Assembly (NCBI RefSeq): GCF_020567705.1
Contig: NZ_JAJDJU010000018.1
Location: forward strand, 1-54,350
Source of the DNA: Acidocella sp. KAb 2-4
GTDB taxonomy: Bacteria > Pseudomonadota > Alphaproteobacteria > Acetobacterales > Acetobacteraceae
DNA: 54,350 nucleotides
Direction of reading: 5' to 3'
The stretch's first letter is position 1. Every line of letters begins with the position of its first letter. Below, piece by piece: positions 32,001 to 43,402 of the stretch. The notes under the pieces are model-generated. The model saw only the letters and a program-made list of their open reading frames with translations. It was not told the DNA's origin and did no database searches. Made by a program: the position numbers and the translations under genes.

Positions 32001-32818
32001 CAGTCGGTGAAGCCCTTGCCCCACCAGGCGTCGTTCTCCGGCACGCGGTGGAATTGCGGCAGGTAATAAGCCAGCAGCCGCGCCTTGCGCTGTGCATGCG
32101 CGGGGGCGGGCTGGAATTCCTCGAAATGCGGGGCAGGGCGGGTGGCCCGGCGCACGGCGGCGGGCACCAGCCCCTCATGCTCGGGCCGCTGCGGCATAAA
32201 CAGCCCGCTCTCGCGATGCGCGAGGTAATGCAGCAGCGGATTCTCCCCGCCCAGCATCGAGCCATAGCGGTTGATGTAGAATTTCAGATCAAAATCGGGC
32301 GCCGGGTTGCGCCCCTCGGCCACGCCGAAGAGCAGGAAATGCTCGAACGGATCAGCCCCGCTTTCGGCCACATCCGGGTTGGTCTCCAGATACCAGGCGG
32401 CGTCGAACACCGGCACCGGGTTCACCTGCCCAGTGCAGCGCCGTTCCAGATAATGGCGCAGGCAGGATGCGTCGGGCGGCAGATGATAGGTCTCGCGGTA
32501 CCAGGCGGTGTGAAACAGCGCCGACGGATCGCGCCCCTCGGCCTCGCCGGCGGTGATGTAATGCACCAGCGGGTCCACATCCGCCGCCGCCACATCGGGG
32601 TTGCGTGCCAGATACCAGCCCGCATCAAAATACGGGTTGGGCCGCGCGCCGCCGCCCCAGCCCTCGGCGCAGAAATGCGCGAGCGGGTCCTGGCCCAGTT
32701 CCTCCAGCAAGGGGTGCTGTTTCAGATACCAGGAGGCGAGGAACAGCCCGCTCTGCCGGATCAGTTCGATATATGCCTCTAATTGCGCCGCCAAACCAAA
32801 GTCCTCCGCGCGCATCAT
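29057..32818 (-). CDS. Giant four-part glycosyltransferase (repeats, WbsX/GH99-like, GT4, GT2)
   Basis: A 1253-aa protein. Residues 1-215 hold four or five copies of an ~50-residue repeat of the form DPLxHYxxxGxxEGRxP..FDxxWYLxxNPDV. Residues ~247-590 are a WbsX/GH99-like domain (LLAYYLPQFHRVPENDAWWG, WANENWTRRWDG, VNAWNEWAEGAYLEPD). Residues ~600-955 are a GT4 domain (GAGFGHLRKGFDLF, ALPSREDPLPTVVMEALACG). Residues ~963-1200 are a GT2 domain (VAVVNYNYARYLPERL, LLLDDASTDES, CEADDAAD). No signal peptide is seen, so it acts in the cytoplasm, probably building or trimming a rhamnose-containing glycan. It is 21 bp after emrB and 45 bp before rfbB. Confidence 0.88.
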   Translation of the reverse strand: MMRAEDFGLAAQLEAYIELIRQSGLFLASWYLKQHPLLEELGQDPLAHFCAEGWGGGARPNPYFDAGWYLARNPDVAAADVDPLVHYITAGEAEGRDPSALFHTAWYRETYHLPPDASCLRHYLERRCTGQVNPVPVFDAAWYLETNPDVAESGADPFEHFLLFGVAEGRNPAPDFDLKFYINRYGSMLGGENPLLHYLAHRESGLFMPQRPEHEGLVPAAVRRATRPAPHFEEFQPAPAHAQRKARLLAYYLPQFHRVPENDAWWGKGFTDWTNLGRALPRFIGHVQPRIPRDLGHYALDDPATLRRQIEMAKGAGLEGFVFYTYWFNRHRLLEKPLEQFLADKSLDFSFCAMWANENWTRRWDGMEREVLIAQEYLEEDDAALIAHFARLFADPRYIRIDSRPLLMIYRATLIPDAAARIAKWRRMFEDLHGERPLLVMAQSLGDYDPEPYGLDGAVEFPPHKLSQETPRINDTLTLLDPDFSATVHEYADLAETSLRLPVPDYPLIKTIVPGWDNDPRREGKGLALHGATPAHYQEWLEKLIDYTVENPFYGERVICVNAWNEWAEGAYLEPDLYSGAAYLNATARAVCEREAAEFAAGILLVGHDAQPHGAQLLLLNIARKLARQWGLKVHLLLLGVGPLLGKYYETAEVSVAYDKTIICNLLDKYRAMGIRTAIVNSAAAARVVPWLEQRGISATLLVHEMPQLLKEYNLEIQARLGAGAASQLVFSSLYLQEAFAAAVDLRREQAVVLAQGNYQEMRFDAEARARIRRELGVGEAQFLVLGAGFGHLRKGFDLFLQMARSTAARRGDVRFVWVGDVEFMLRTYLAPEMRRAQEAGCFTHIPYTERVAEYFSAADVLALPSREDPLPTVVMEALACGVPCVAFDESGGIPELLRREQAGGVAKPGDVEDFLAKLDELLDHAALAAQRPRLSAMAARAFDFAAYVRELLHLAAPGLKRVSVAVVNYNYARYLPERLESVFAQTYPVQEVLLLDDASTDESLAVAARVAEAAGRELRVLANAANTGVFAQWRRAAEAATGEYVWLCEADDAADPRFLSRLMEAMAAASAPLLGFTDSRAVDEAGAQVMPDYQSYYFANGVTALSGSGIWDGRDFAARLLAVRNLIPNVSAVLWRREALLDALDAVPDLESWKLAGDWRLYLALLAGQEGQIVYLAAPLNTHRRHGAGVTQSLSAEAHLAEIARMHALAATALDLPAAMRAAQEEDRARLAAQFARKAEKAAAPVARRRKV

Positions 32819-32839
32819 GCCCGCGCGGGGGGTGGTTTG

Positions 32840-34393
32840 TCACGCCTCGAACACGGTTTCCGGGTCGAGCCTTGCCGTGGCCTGGGGCGGCTTGCGCATC
32901 AGCAGCAGGCAGGCCATCGCCGGCACTGTCGCCAGCAGCATAAATTTGTAATCATCGATATAGGCGATGATCTGCGCCTGCGTGTCGATCAGGCTGTTGA
33001 GCAGCGCCGCCCCGGCCGGCTTTGTCGGGTCCAGCATCTGGCTGACCGTGCCGCCGATCTGGAGCGTGCGGTTAAACGGCGTGATCTGCCCGGCCAGCAC
33101 GGCGTGTTCAGCCTGTGCCATATGCTGCAACAGCGCGCCGGTGATGGAGATGCCGATGGCGCTGCCGACATTGCGCACCAGGCTGAGCAGCGCCGCCCCC
33201 TGCGTGCGCAGCGCCGGGCGCATCGTGTAATACGCCACCACTTGCAGCGGCACGAACACCGCCCCCAGCCCGGCCCCCTGGATGGTGATCGTCAGGATCA
33301 TGTAGGCTTCGCTCTCATCCGGCGTCCAGCCTTCCTGCATATACAGCGCCAGCCCGAGCAGCACATAGCCGCACAACATCAGCAGGCGCGGGTCCACGCG
33401 GTTGGTCAGCCGTCCCATCACCTGCATGGCCAGCAGCGTGCCAATGCCGCGCGGGGCCATCAGTAATCCGGCCGACGCCACCGGATAGCCGCTGAGCGTT
33501 TCAATGTAGGGCGGCAGCAGCGCCGAGGCCGCGAGCAGCACGATGCCGACCGAGAACATGGTGATCAGCGAGGCGACGAAATTCCTGTCCTCGAACAGCT
33601 CGCGCGCCAGGAAGGTGTTGCGCGCCAGCACCATGTGCACGACAAACATGTAGATCCCGAGCGCGGCGATGATAAACGCGGCGGTGATGCTGGCGGCGCT
33701 GAACCAGTCAAACTCCTCCCCGCGGTCGAGCCCGAATTGCAGTGCGGCCAGCCCGATCGAGAGCGCGGCGAAGCCGGTCCAGTCAAACTTCCTGACGCCA
33801 TGCGATTTGTCGCTGGGCATAAAGAACATCAGCCCCAGCACGGCGGCGACGCCAAAGGGCAGGTTGACGAAAAACACGTAGCGCCAGTCGAATTGCGCGG
33901 TGAGATACCCGCCCAGCGTGGGGCCCAGGATCGGCCCGACCATCACCCCCATGCCCCAGATCGACATCGCCGAGCCGCGTTGTTCGGCCGGGTAAATGTC
34001 CAGCATCGTCGATTGCGAGAGCGGCACCAACGCCGCGCCAAACGCGCCCTGCGCCAGCCGGTAGAGCACCATCTGCGTCAGCGACCCCGCCACGCCGCAC
34101 AGCATGGAGGTCATGGTGAAGCCGACGAGGCAGACAATGAACAAATTTTTGCGCCCGAATCGCGCCGCCAGCCAGCCCACCGGCCCGGTCATGATCGCCG
34201 CCATCACCACATAGGAGGTCAGTACCCAGGTGATCTCGTCATAAGACGCCGAGAGCGAGCCTTGCATATAAGGCAGCGCCACATTGGCGATGGTCGAATC
34301 CAGCGCCTGCATCAGCGTCGCGATCATCAGGCAGATGGTCACGATGCCCCGGTGCTCGACCTCCAGCTCAACCTTGCCCTGGGCGGCGGCCAT
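32840..34393 (-). CDS. emrB: Multidrug efflux MFS transporter, EmrB type (DHA2)
   Basis: A 517-aa inner membrane protein with about 14 helices. DHA2 motifs are MQALDSTIANVALPYMQGSL (motif D1), GWLAARFGRKNLF (motif A), VLYRLAQGAFGAALVPLSQS (motif B) and GPILGPTLGGYL (motif C). The loop FNRTLQIGGTVSQMLDP between late helices is typical of EmrB. The ATG at 34393 overlaps the emrA stop (TGATG); the longer frame to 34612 covers emrA and is not used. With the adaptor EmrA and an outer membrane channel it would export hydrophobic compounds. Confidence 0.93.
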   Translation of the reverse strand: MAAAQGKVELEVEHRGIVTICLMIATLMQALDSTIANVALPYMQGSLSASYDEITWVLTSYVVMAAIMTGPVGWLAARFGRKNLFIVCLVGFTMTSMLCGVAGSLTQMVLYRLAQGAFGAALVPLSQSTMLDIYPAEQRGSAMSIWGMGVMVGPILGPTLGGYLTAQFDWRYVFFVNLPFGVAAVLGLMFFMPSDKSHGVRKFDWTGFAALSIGLAALQFGLDRGEEFDWFSAASITAAFIIAALGIYMFVVHMVLARNTFLARELFEDRNFVASLITMFSVGIVLLAASALLPPYIETLSGYPVASAGLLMAPRGIGTLLAMQVMGRLTNRVDPRLLMLCGYVLLGLALYMQEGWTPDESEAYMILTITIQGAGLGAVFVPLQVVAYYTMRPALRTQGAALLSLVRNVGSAIGISITGALLQHMAQAEHAVLAGQITPFNRTLQIGGTVSQMLDPTKPAGAALLNSLIDTQAQIIAYIDDYKFMLLATVPAMACLLLMRKPPQATARLDPETVFEA

Positions 34394-35490
34394 CAGAACA
34401 GATCCGAAAGATGCCGGTGGTGCTTGGTATCGATGGTGATTTCGGTGCTCATGCCCGCGCGCAGCGGCATGTTGGCGGGGCCGGAGAGGATGCGGATGCG
34501 CACCGGGATGCGCTGCACCACCTTCACCCAGTTGCCCGAGGAATTCTGTGCCGGCAAAATCGAGAATTCCGAGCCTGAAACAGGGGCGATGCTCTCCACC
34601 TCGCCCTTCCACTCCTGGCCGGGATAGGTATCGACGTCGATTTCCACCTTTTGTCCGGGGCGGACATAGGTGAGCTGGTCCTCCTTCGGCTGCGCGGTGA
34701 TGAATACGTCGCTATCCGAAACCAGGCCAAACGCCGCGGTCCCGGCGGCCAGATACATGCCCGGCTGCAGCTGTTCCACCATCGTCACGGTGCCGGCATA
34801 GGGCGCGGTCACTACGCTGTTGCGCTGCGCGATCAGAGCATTCTCCAACGCCGCCCGCGCGTTTTGATATTCCGGTGTGTCTACCGGCTGGATCTGCGGA
34901 TTGCCCTGCAGCTTGGCGAGGTCAACCCCGGCGGCCTCGCCCAGTTGGGTCAGCTTGGCCTCATCGGCCTGCAAGGCGAAGCGTGCGTCGTCATAAGTCG
35001 CGCGCGTCACGCCGCCATTGCCCACTACCTTGGCGTAGCGGGCCACATCCGCGCGGTCCTTGGCGATCTGCGCCTGTTGCGCGCTAATCCCGGCCAGCGC
35101 CTCGGCATAGGCGCGCTTCGCCGCGTTCACATCCTGCACCGCCTGGGCGAGCTGGGCACGCGCCGCATCCACATTAGCCTCGAATGTGCCCTGTCGCAGC
35201 GAGAATAGCTTCTGCCCGGCGGCGACATGCTGGTTGTCATGCACATAAACCTCGCCCACCAGCCCCGAGACATCCGTGGAGAGCGAAACCTTCGCCGCGT
35301 CCACATAGGAATCATCGGTTGCGACGTAGCGTCCGCCGCTCAGCCAGAAGATGAGCGCGGCCAGCGCGACTACGAACACGCCCCCCAGCATTAAGACCGG
35401 ACGCAGCACGCGGTCGCGGTTCAGCCGGCGCAGCCTCTCATCGCCCTGGCCCGCTTCCTGCCCTCGCGTCATCGGTTTTGCCTGTGACAT
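34393..35490 (-). CDS. emrA: HlyD/EmrA-type periplasmic adaptor
   Basis: A 365-aa membrane fusion protein. One N-terminal membrane helix (about 33-51, MLGGVFVVALAALIFWLSGG) is followed by GRYVATDDSYVDA, the EmrA start of the periplasmic part. A lipoyl-like half motif (VSGLVGEVYVHDNQHVAAGQ) precedes a long helical hairpin (about 95-200) and a beta-barrel with APYAGTVTMVEQLQPGMYLA. The ATG at 35490 overlaps the marR stop (TGATG); a GTG at 35493 is one codon earlier. It bridges EmrB to an outer membrane channel. Confidence 0.93.
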   Translation of the reverse strand: MSQAKPMTRGQEAGQGDERLRRLNRDRVLRPVLMLGGVFVVALAALIFWLSGGRYVATDDSYVDAAKVSLSTDVSGLVGEVYVHDNQHVAAGQKLFSLRQGTFEANVDAARAQLAQAVQDVNAAKRAYAEALAGISAQQAQIAKDRADVARYAKVVGNGGVTRATYDDARFALQADEAKLTQLGEAAGVDLAKLQGNPQIQPVDTPEYQNARAALENALIAQRNSVVTAPYAGTVTMVEQLQPGMYLAAGTAAFGLVSDSDVFITAQPKEDQLTYVRPGQKVEIDVDTYPGQEWKGEVESIAPVSGSEFSILPAQNSSGNWVKVVQRIPVRIRILSGPANMPLRAGMSTEITIDTKHHRHLSDLF

Positions 35491-35975
35491 CACGCTTCCT
35501 CCTTGGCCGGCTTGCCGGCCGGGGCCTTGGCCGCGCCGGGGTGCGTCATGCGCAGCAGATTCGTCTTCATCCGCGTCAGTCCCTCGATCATCGCCTCGCG
35601 CACCGGCCCGGGTACGCCTTGCGTGATCAGCCCCGCCAGTTCATTGCGCTGGTGTGTGATGTCGCTGATCATGCCGGTGGCGCTGTCGCGCAGGTGCAGC
35701 CGCCAGATGCGCCGGTCCTGCTCATCCGCCCGGCGCTCGACCAGCCCGGCGGCTTCCAGCCGGTCCACCAACCGCGCCACGGTGATCGGCTCCACCTCCA
35801 TCGTGTCGGCTAGTTCCTTCTGACTGATCCCTGGCGTGCGCGAGAGGTACAGCAAAATGCCCCATTGCGCCCGCGTCATGCCGTTCACGCGCGCGCGCTT
35901 ATCGGCCTCCACACGCGTGAGCCGCGCCACGTCGTGCATCAGGAAGAATAAATCCCGCTCGAATTCCACACTCAT
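35490..35975 (-). CDS. MarR family regulator of the efflux operon
   Basis: A 161-aa winged-helix protein. The recognition helix region is ISQKELADTMEVEPITVARLVDRLEAAGLV (quoted here in two halves: ISQKELADTMEVEP and ITVARLVDRLEAAG), and the wing is ERRADEQDRRIWRLHL, with the conserved DxRxxxxxL of MarR. It is the first gene of marR-emrA-emrB and probably represses the operon, released by a small ligand. The C-terminal 15 residues are Ala-, Lys- and Pro-rich. Confidence 0.92.
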   Translation of the reverse strand: MSVEFERDLFFLMHDVARLTRVEADKRARVNGMTRAQWGILLYLSRTPGISQKELADTMEVEPITVARLVDRLEAAGLVERRADEQDRRIWRLHLRDSATGMISDITHQRNELAGLITQGVPGPVREAMIEGLTRMKTNLLRMTHPGAAKAPAGKPAKEEA

Positions 35976-36026
35976 AATGGGCTATATAATAAGCGGCGTT
36001 ATAAAAAGCTACCGCGCAAAAAACGC
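35976..36026 (-). promoter_or_regulatory. AT-rich control region of the marR-emrAB operon
   Basis: These 51 bp between marC and marR are far more AT-rich than their surroundings. They contain an inverted repeat ATAA-gcggcg-TTAT (35989-36002) and several TATA-like strings that could serve as a -10. MarR operators are usually palindromes of this size near the start. The exact promoter is not resolved. Confidence 0.4.
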
Positions 36027-36704
36027 CTATCTGGCAAGCGCGCCTTGCAACACCGGCACCACGCCGTTGATGGCGATCTGCACCCCGATGCCGAGCAGCA
36101 GGAAGGCCATCATCCGCGCCATCACGATTCGCCCAGTATTGCCCAGCGCCGCCGCCACCCGGTCCGCCGTGGCGTAAGAGGCCCAGATCAGCAAGGCCAG
36201 CGCCACCACGCCCGCCGCCGCCCCGGCATAAAATGCGCCCACCGCGGGCCAGCCCAGGGGGCGCGCCGTGCCCAGCGAAATCGCCACCGCGATCGTGCCC
36301 GGCCCGGTGGTGAAGGGCAGGGTGAGCGGAAAGAACGCATAGCCGCCCAGGTCTTCCTCCTCGGCGGCGCCCACCGGCTCGGCATCGCGCTGCTTGCGCG
36401 CATTGGTGGTGTCTGGGGCCGACAGCATCTCATAGGCCCGCGCCGAGAGTACGAACCCGCCCGCGATGCGCAGCGCGTTGAGCGAGATGCCGAAGAAGCT
36501 AAGGATATAGGTGCCCGCCCCGACCGCCACCAGCAGCACTAGGGTGGCATACACCGCCACCCGCCGCGCCAGCGCCGCGCGCTGGGCCTCGCGCCCAAAC
36601 GTGACCTCATGAAAGATCATGGCGCTGCCGAGCGGATTCACGATCGACAGCAGCGCCGGAAAGGCGAGCAGGAAGGCGTTGATGGCGATTTCGGTCATGG
36701 GCAT
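36027..36704 (-). CDS. MarC family inner membrane protein
   Basis: A 225-aa protein with six membrane helices. MarC/NAAT family motifs are AFPALLSIVNPLGSAMIF at the N-terminus, LSFFGISLNALRIAGGFVL, and FFPLTLPFTTGPGTIAVAISL in the second half. A charged loop (about 100-120) separates the halves. The name comes from the mar locus, but the family's transport role is not settled. It lies 18 bp after ligA and may be the last gene of bamD-recN-ligA-marC. The start could be 36704 or 36698. Confidence 0.9.
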   Translation of the reverse strand: MPMTEIAINAFLLAFPALLSIVNPLGSAMIFHEVTFGREAQRAALARRVAVYATLVLLVAVGAGTYILSFFGISLNALRIAGGFVLSARAYEMLSAPDTTNARKQRDAEPVGAAEEEDLGGYAFFPLTLPFTTGPGTIAVAISLGTARPLGWPAVGAFYAGAAAGVVALALLIWASYATADRVAAALGNTGRIVMARMMAFLLLGIGVQIAINGVVPVLQGALAR

Positions 36705-36722
36705 TTCCCGTTCCGCCGCGCC

Positions 36723-40411
<3,689 letters not shown>

Positions 40412-40418
40412 GGGCGGC

Positions 40419-41300
40419 TTAGAAGATCCAGAACAAGTGATGCTTGGCGGGCGGCGGGGGCGGGGGCGGGGCGTTGCCGCCATTCGCGGCCTGCGCCTCA
40501 CTGGCCGCGGTCACCAGCCCGTGGTCCTGCAGCTTGCCATAGGCCGCCTGATACCAGCTACTGCCCGGATAGTTATAGCCTAGCACCGAGGCAGTGCGCA
40601 CGGCGGCGTCGCTCAGCCCGAGGTCGAGATAGCACTCCACCAGGCGCTCCAGCGCCTCCGGCGTATACGTGGTGGTCTGGTAGTTGGTCGCCACGTCCTG
40701 GAACCGCCCGACCGCGGCGGCGTAGAGATGCTGCTTCTCGTAGAAGCGGCCGATCTCCATGTCGTGCCCGGCGAGACGGTTATAGGCGAGGCGCAGCTTG
40801 ATGCGCGCGTCGCGGGCATAGGCGCTGTCGGGGAAGCGGTTGATCACGTCCTGCAGCGTCTGAATCGCCTCATAGGTCGTGGTCTGGTCGCGCTGCACGT
40901 CCTCGATCTGCTCGTAATAGCACAGCGCCTTGAGGTAATAGGCATAGGCCGCCTCGGGGCTGGCCGGGTGCAGGCCGATAAAGCGCGTCAGCGTGCTGAT
41001 CGCGTCGTCGTAATTCTGCTGCTTATATTGCGCGTAACCGGCCAGCAGCTCGGCATGGCTGGCCCAGACCGAATAGGGGTAATTCTCCTCCTCGGCGTTG
41101 AAATCCTGCGCCGCGCGGTCGTAATCGCCCTTCTGCAGGTGATCCACGCCCTGGGCGTAGAGCTTGTCCGCTGGCGGCACCACGCCGCCGGGGAATTCCC
41201 CTTCCTTCGGTTCGCTATTCTGTAACGCCGAACACCCGGCCAGGCCGAGGGCCAGGGCGAGCAGGGAAACACGGGCAAGGCCGGAGCGGAAATTTGTCAT
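40419..41300 (-). CDS. bamD: Outer membrane assembly lipoprotein BamD
   Basis: A 293-aa lipoprotein of the BAM complex. The signal peptide ends in LALGLAGCSA (lipid Cys near residue 23). The mature part has about five TPR units (YAQGVDHLQKGDYDRAAQDF, AYYLKALCYYEQIEDVQRDQ, RDARIKLRLAYNRLAGHDM). The DVQRDQ and RDARIKLRLAYNRLAGHDMEIGRFY segments are conserved in BamD. The C-terminus is Pro-rich ([17 protein letters not shown]). It is the first gene of bamD-recN-ligA; the same bamD-recN-ligA order occurs in other alphaproteobacteria. Confidence 0.94.
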   Translation of the reverse strand: MTNFRSGLARVSLLALALGLAGCSALQNSEPKEGEFPGGVVPPADKLYAQGVDHLQKGDYDRAAQDFNAEEENYPYSVWASHAELLAGYAQYKQQNYDDAISTLTRFIGLHPASPEAAYAYYLKALCYYEQIEDVQRDQTTTYEAIQTLQDVINRFPDSAYARDARIKLRLAYNRLAGHDMEIGRFYEKQHLYAAAVGRFQDVATNYQTTTYTPEALERLVECYLDLGLSDAAVRTASVLGYNYPGSSWYQAAYGKLQDHGLVTAASEAQAANGGNAPPPPPPPAKHHLFWIF

Positions 41301-41309
41301 TGCGTGCGG

Positions 41310-41338
41310 CTTATAGCAGTTAAAACGCGAACGCGAAG
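41310..41338 (-). promoter_or_regulatory. Possible bamD promoter
   Basis: On the minus strand a -10 TATAAG (41315-41310) lies 17 bp after a poor -35 CTTCGC (41338-41333). The -10 is 9 bp before the bamD ATG, which would give a very short leader. Confidence 0.35.
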
Positions 41339-41372
41339 CCTCTGTCCGCCCCTTGTTTGCCGCCGTATTTGC

Positions 41373-41400
41373 TTGACTTCCCCACCGGGCGGACTAAACC
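41373..41400 (+). promoter_or_regulatory. Likely sigma70 promoter of rpsA
   Basis: TTGACT (41373-41378) and TAAACC (41395-41400) are separated by 16 bp. The promoter would give a 5' leader of about 130 nt before rpsA. The leader can fold CATCCC...GGGATG (about 41417-41446). rpsA of other bacteria is regulated through its leader, so this stretch may be regulatory. Confidence 0.5.
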
Positions 41401-41536
41401 ACGCCCATCCACAACCGGACATCCCCGGCCCTTTGCCTGGGATGCTCTAGCCGTTGCCGCTTGCCGCCCCGGCCAGCGCGCCGCGCACACCCCACCGGGC
41501 CAAACTGCCCGTATGCTTAAGGACATTTCCAGCCAC

Positions 41537-43270
41537 ATGGCTTCTTCTTCCCACGCCCTCCGCCACTCGGACGCTCCGGCCTATGCCGGCGCCGATGATT
41601 TCGCTGCTCTTCTTGATTCCTCCCTCGGCGCCGGCGGCGCTTTCGAGGGTTCCGTCGTCTCCGGCAAGGTGCTCCGGATCGATGACGACTTCGTGATCGT
41701 CGATGTCGGCCTCAAATCCGAGGGCCGCGTGCCGCTGCGCGAGTTCGCCCCGATGGGCGCCAAGCCCGAGGTTAATGTCGGCGATGTGTTCGACCTGTTC
41801 ATCGAGCGTTACGAGGACAAGGACGGCGCCATGGTGCTGTCGCGCGAGAAGGCGCGGCGCGAGGAGTCCTGGACCCAGCTTGAGAAGGCCTTCGAGGCCC
41901 AGACCCGTGTGAACGGCGTGATTCATGGCCGCGTCAAGGGCGGCTTCACCGTCGATCTCGGCGGCGCCACCGCGTTTCTGCCCGGCAGCCAGGTCGATAT
42001 CCGCCCCGTGCGCGACGTCGCCCCGCTGATGGGCGTGCCGCAGCCGTTCCAGATCCTGAAGATGGACCGCCAGCGCGGCAACATCGTCGTCTCCCGCCGC
42101 GCGGTGCTGGAAGAGACCCGCGCCGAGCAGCGCTCCGAGCTGATCCATGGCCTGAAGGAAGGCATGATCCTCGACGGCGTGGTGAAGAACATCACCGATT
42201 ACGGCGCCTTCGTCGATCTCGGCGGCGTGGACGGCCTGCTGCACGTCACCGATATCGCCTGGAAGCGCATCAACCACCCGGCCGAGGCGCTGACCATCGG
42301 CCAGCCGGTTAAGGTGCAGGTGATCCGCTTCAACCCGGAGACCCAGCGCATCAGCCTCGGCATGAAGCAGCTCGAGGCCGATCCGTGGGAAGGCGTGGAA
42401 GCCAAGTACCCGCCGGGCATCAAGGTCACCGGCCGCGTCACCAACATCACCGATTACGGCGCCTTCGTGGAGCTGGAGCCGGGCGTCGAGGGGCTGGTGC
42501 ACGTGTCCGAGATGTCCTGGACCAAGAAGAACGTGCATCCGGGCAAGATCGTCTCCACCTCTCAGGAGGTCGAGGTCGTGGTGCTGGATGTGGACGCCTC
42601 CAAGCGCCGCATCTCGCTGGGCCTGAAGCAGGTGCAGCGCAACCCCTGGGAAGAGTTCCAGGACGAGCACCCGATCGGCTCCGTGGTCGAGGGCGAGATC
42701 CGCAACATCACCGAGTTCGGCCTGTTTGTCGCGGTCGGCCCGGAGATCGACGGCATGGTCCACATGTCCGACCTCTCCTGGGAAGAGACCGGCGAGCAGG
42801 CGATCGCCAAATACGGCAAGGGCGAGATCGTCAAGGCCAAGGTGCTGGACGTGGACGTCGAGAAGGAGCGCATCTCGCTCGGCATCAAGCAGCTTGAGGT
42901 CGACCCGGCCGCTGGCGTGCTGGACCGCATCCACAAGAACCAGATCGTCACCTGCGTGGTCACCGCCGTGCAGAGCAACGGCATCGAGGTGAAGGTGGAC
43001 GACGTGCTGACCGGCTTCATCCGCCGCGCCGAGCTGGCGCGCGACAAGGCCGAGCAGCGCCCCGAGCGCTTCGCCGTGGGCGACAAGGTCGATGCCAAGA
43101 TCACCGCGGTGGACCGCGCGGCCCGCAAGCTGCAGCTGACCATCAAGGGCAAGGAGATCGACGAGGACAAGCAGGCGATCACCGAGTTCGGCTCGTCCGA
43201 CTCCGGCGCCTCGCTGGGCGATATCCTGGGCGCGGCCATCCGCCGCCGCAACCAGCAGACCGAAGACTAA
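41537..43270 (+). CDS. rpsA: 30S ribosomal protein S1
   Basis: A 577-aa RNA-binding protein with six S1 OB-fold domains. Examples are GAFEGSVVSGKVLRIDDDFV, VNGVIHGRVKGGFTVDLGGA, LDGVVKNITDYGAFVDLGGV, VTGRVTNITDYGAFVELEPG and VEGEIRNITEFGLFVAVGPE. It helps load mRNAs on the 30S subunit. Domains 3 to 5 hold the strongest NITDYGAFVxL pattern. The start is uncertain: ATG 41537 (MASSSHALRH) fits homologues; ATG 41513 would add eight residues, and neither has a good Shine-Dalgarno. The frame to 41357 is open but not used. Confidence 0.95.
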   Translation: MASSSHALRHSDAPAYAGADDFAALLDSSLGAGGAFEGSVVSGKVLRIDDDFVIVDVGLKSEGRVPLREFAPMGAKPEVNVGDVFDLFIERYEDKDGAMVLSREKARREESWTQLEKAFEAQTRVNGVIHGRVKGGFTVDLGGATAFLPGSQVDIRPVRDVAPLMGVPQPFQILKMDRQRGNIVVSRRAVLEETRAEQRSELIHGLKEGMILDGVVKNITDYGAFVDLGGVDGLLHVTDIAWKRINHPAEALTIGQPVKVQVIRFNPETQRISLGMKQLEADPWEGVEAKYPPGIKVTGRVTNITDYGAFVELEPGVEGLVHVSEMSWTKKNVHPGKIVSTSQEVEVVVLDVDASKRRISLGLKQVQRNPWEEFQDEHPIGSVVEGEIRNITEFGLFVAVGPEIDGMVHMSDLSWEETGEQAIAKYGKGEIVKAKVLDVDVEKERISLGIKQLEVDPAAGVLDRIHKNQIVTCVVTAVQSNGIEVKVDDVLTGFIRRAELARDKAEQRPERFAVGDKVDAKITAVDRAARKLQLTIKGKEIDEDKQAITEFGSSDSGASLGDILGAAIRRRNQQTED

Positions 43271-43299
43271 GCGCACCCAGCCGCGAGGCTGAGGCGAGA

Positions 43300-43330
43300 C
43301 CCCGGCAGGGCCACCTGCCGGGGTTTTTTT
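43300..43330 (+). terminator. Rho-independent terminator of rpsA
   Basis: The stem CCCCGGCAGG/CCTGCCGGGG (43300-43309 and 43314-43323) has perfect 10-bp arms, a GCCA loop and seven T directly after. Confidence 0.95.
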
Positions 43331-43402
43331 GTCGGCTCGAAGCCTTCGCCCGATATTAAGGGCTTTGCGTCACATCCTCTGCATCATTTCTGGAGGATGG
43401 CG

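Noticed and set aside
41447-43276. A 609-aa open frame opposite rpsA
   Set aside because: It mirrors the strongly biased S1 codons, and its H/D/L/G-rich sequence is not protein-like.
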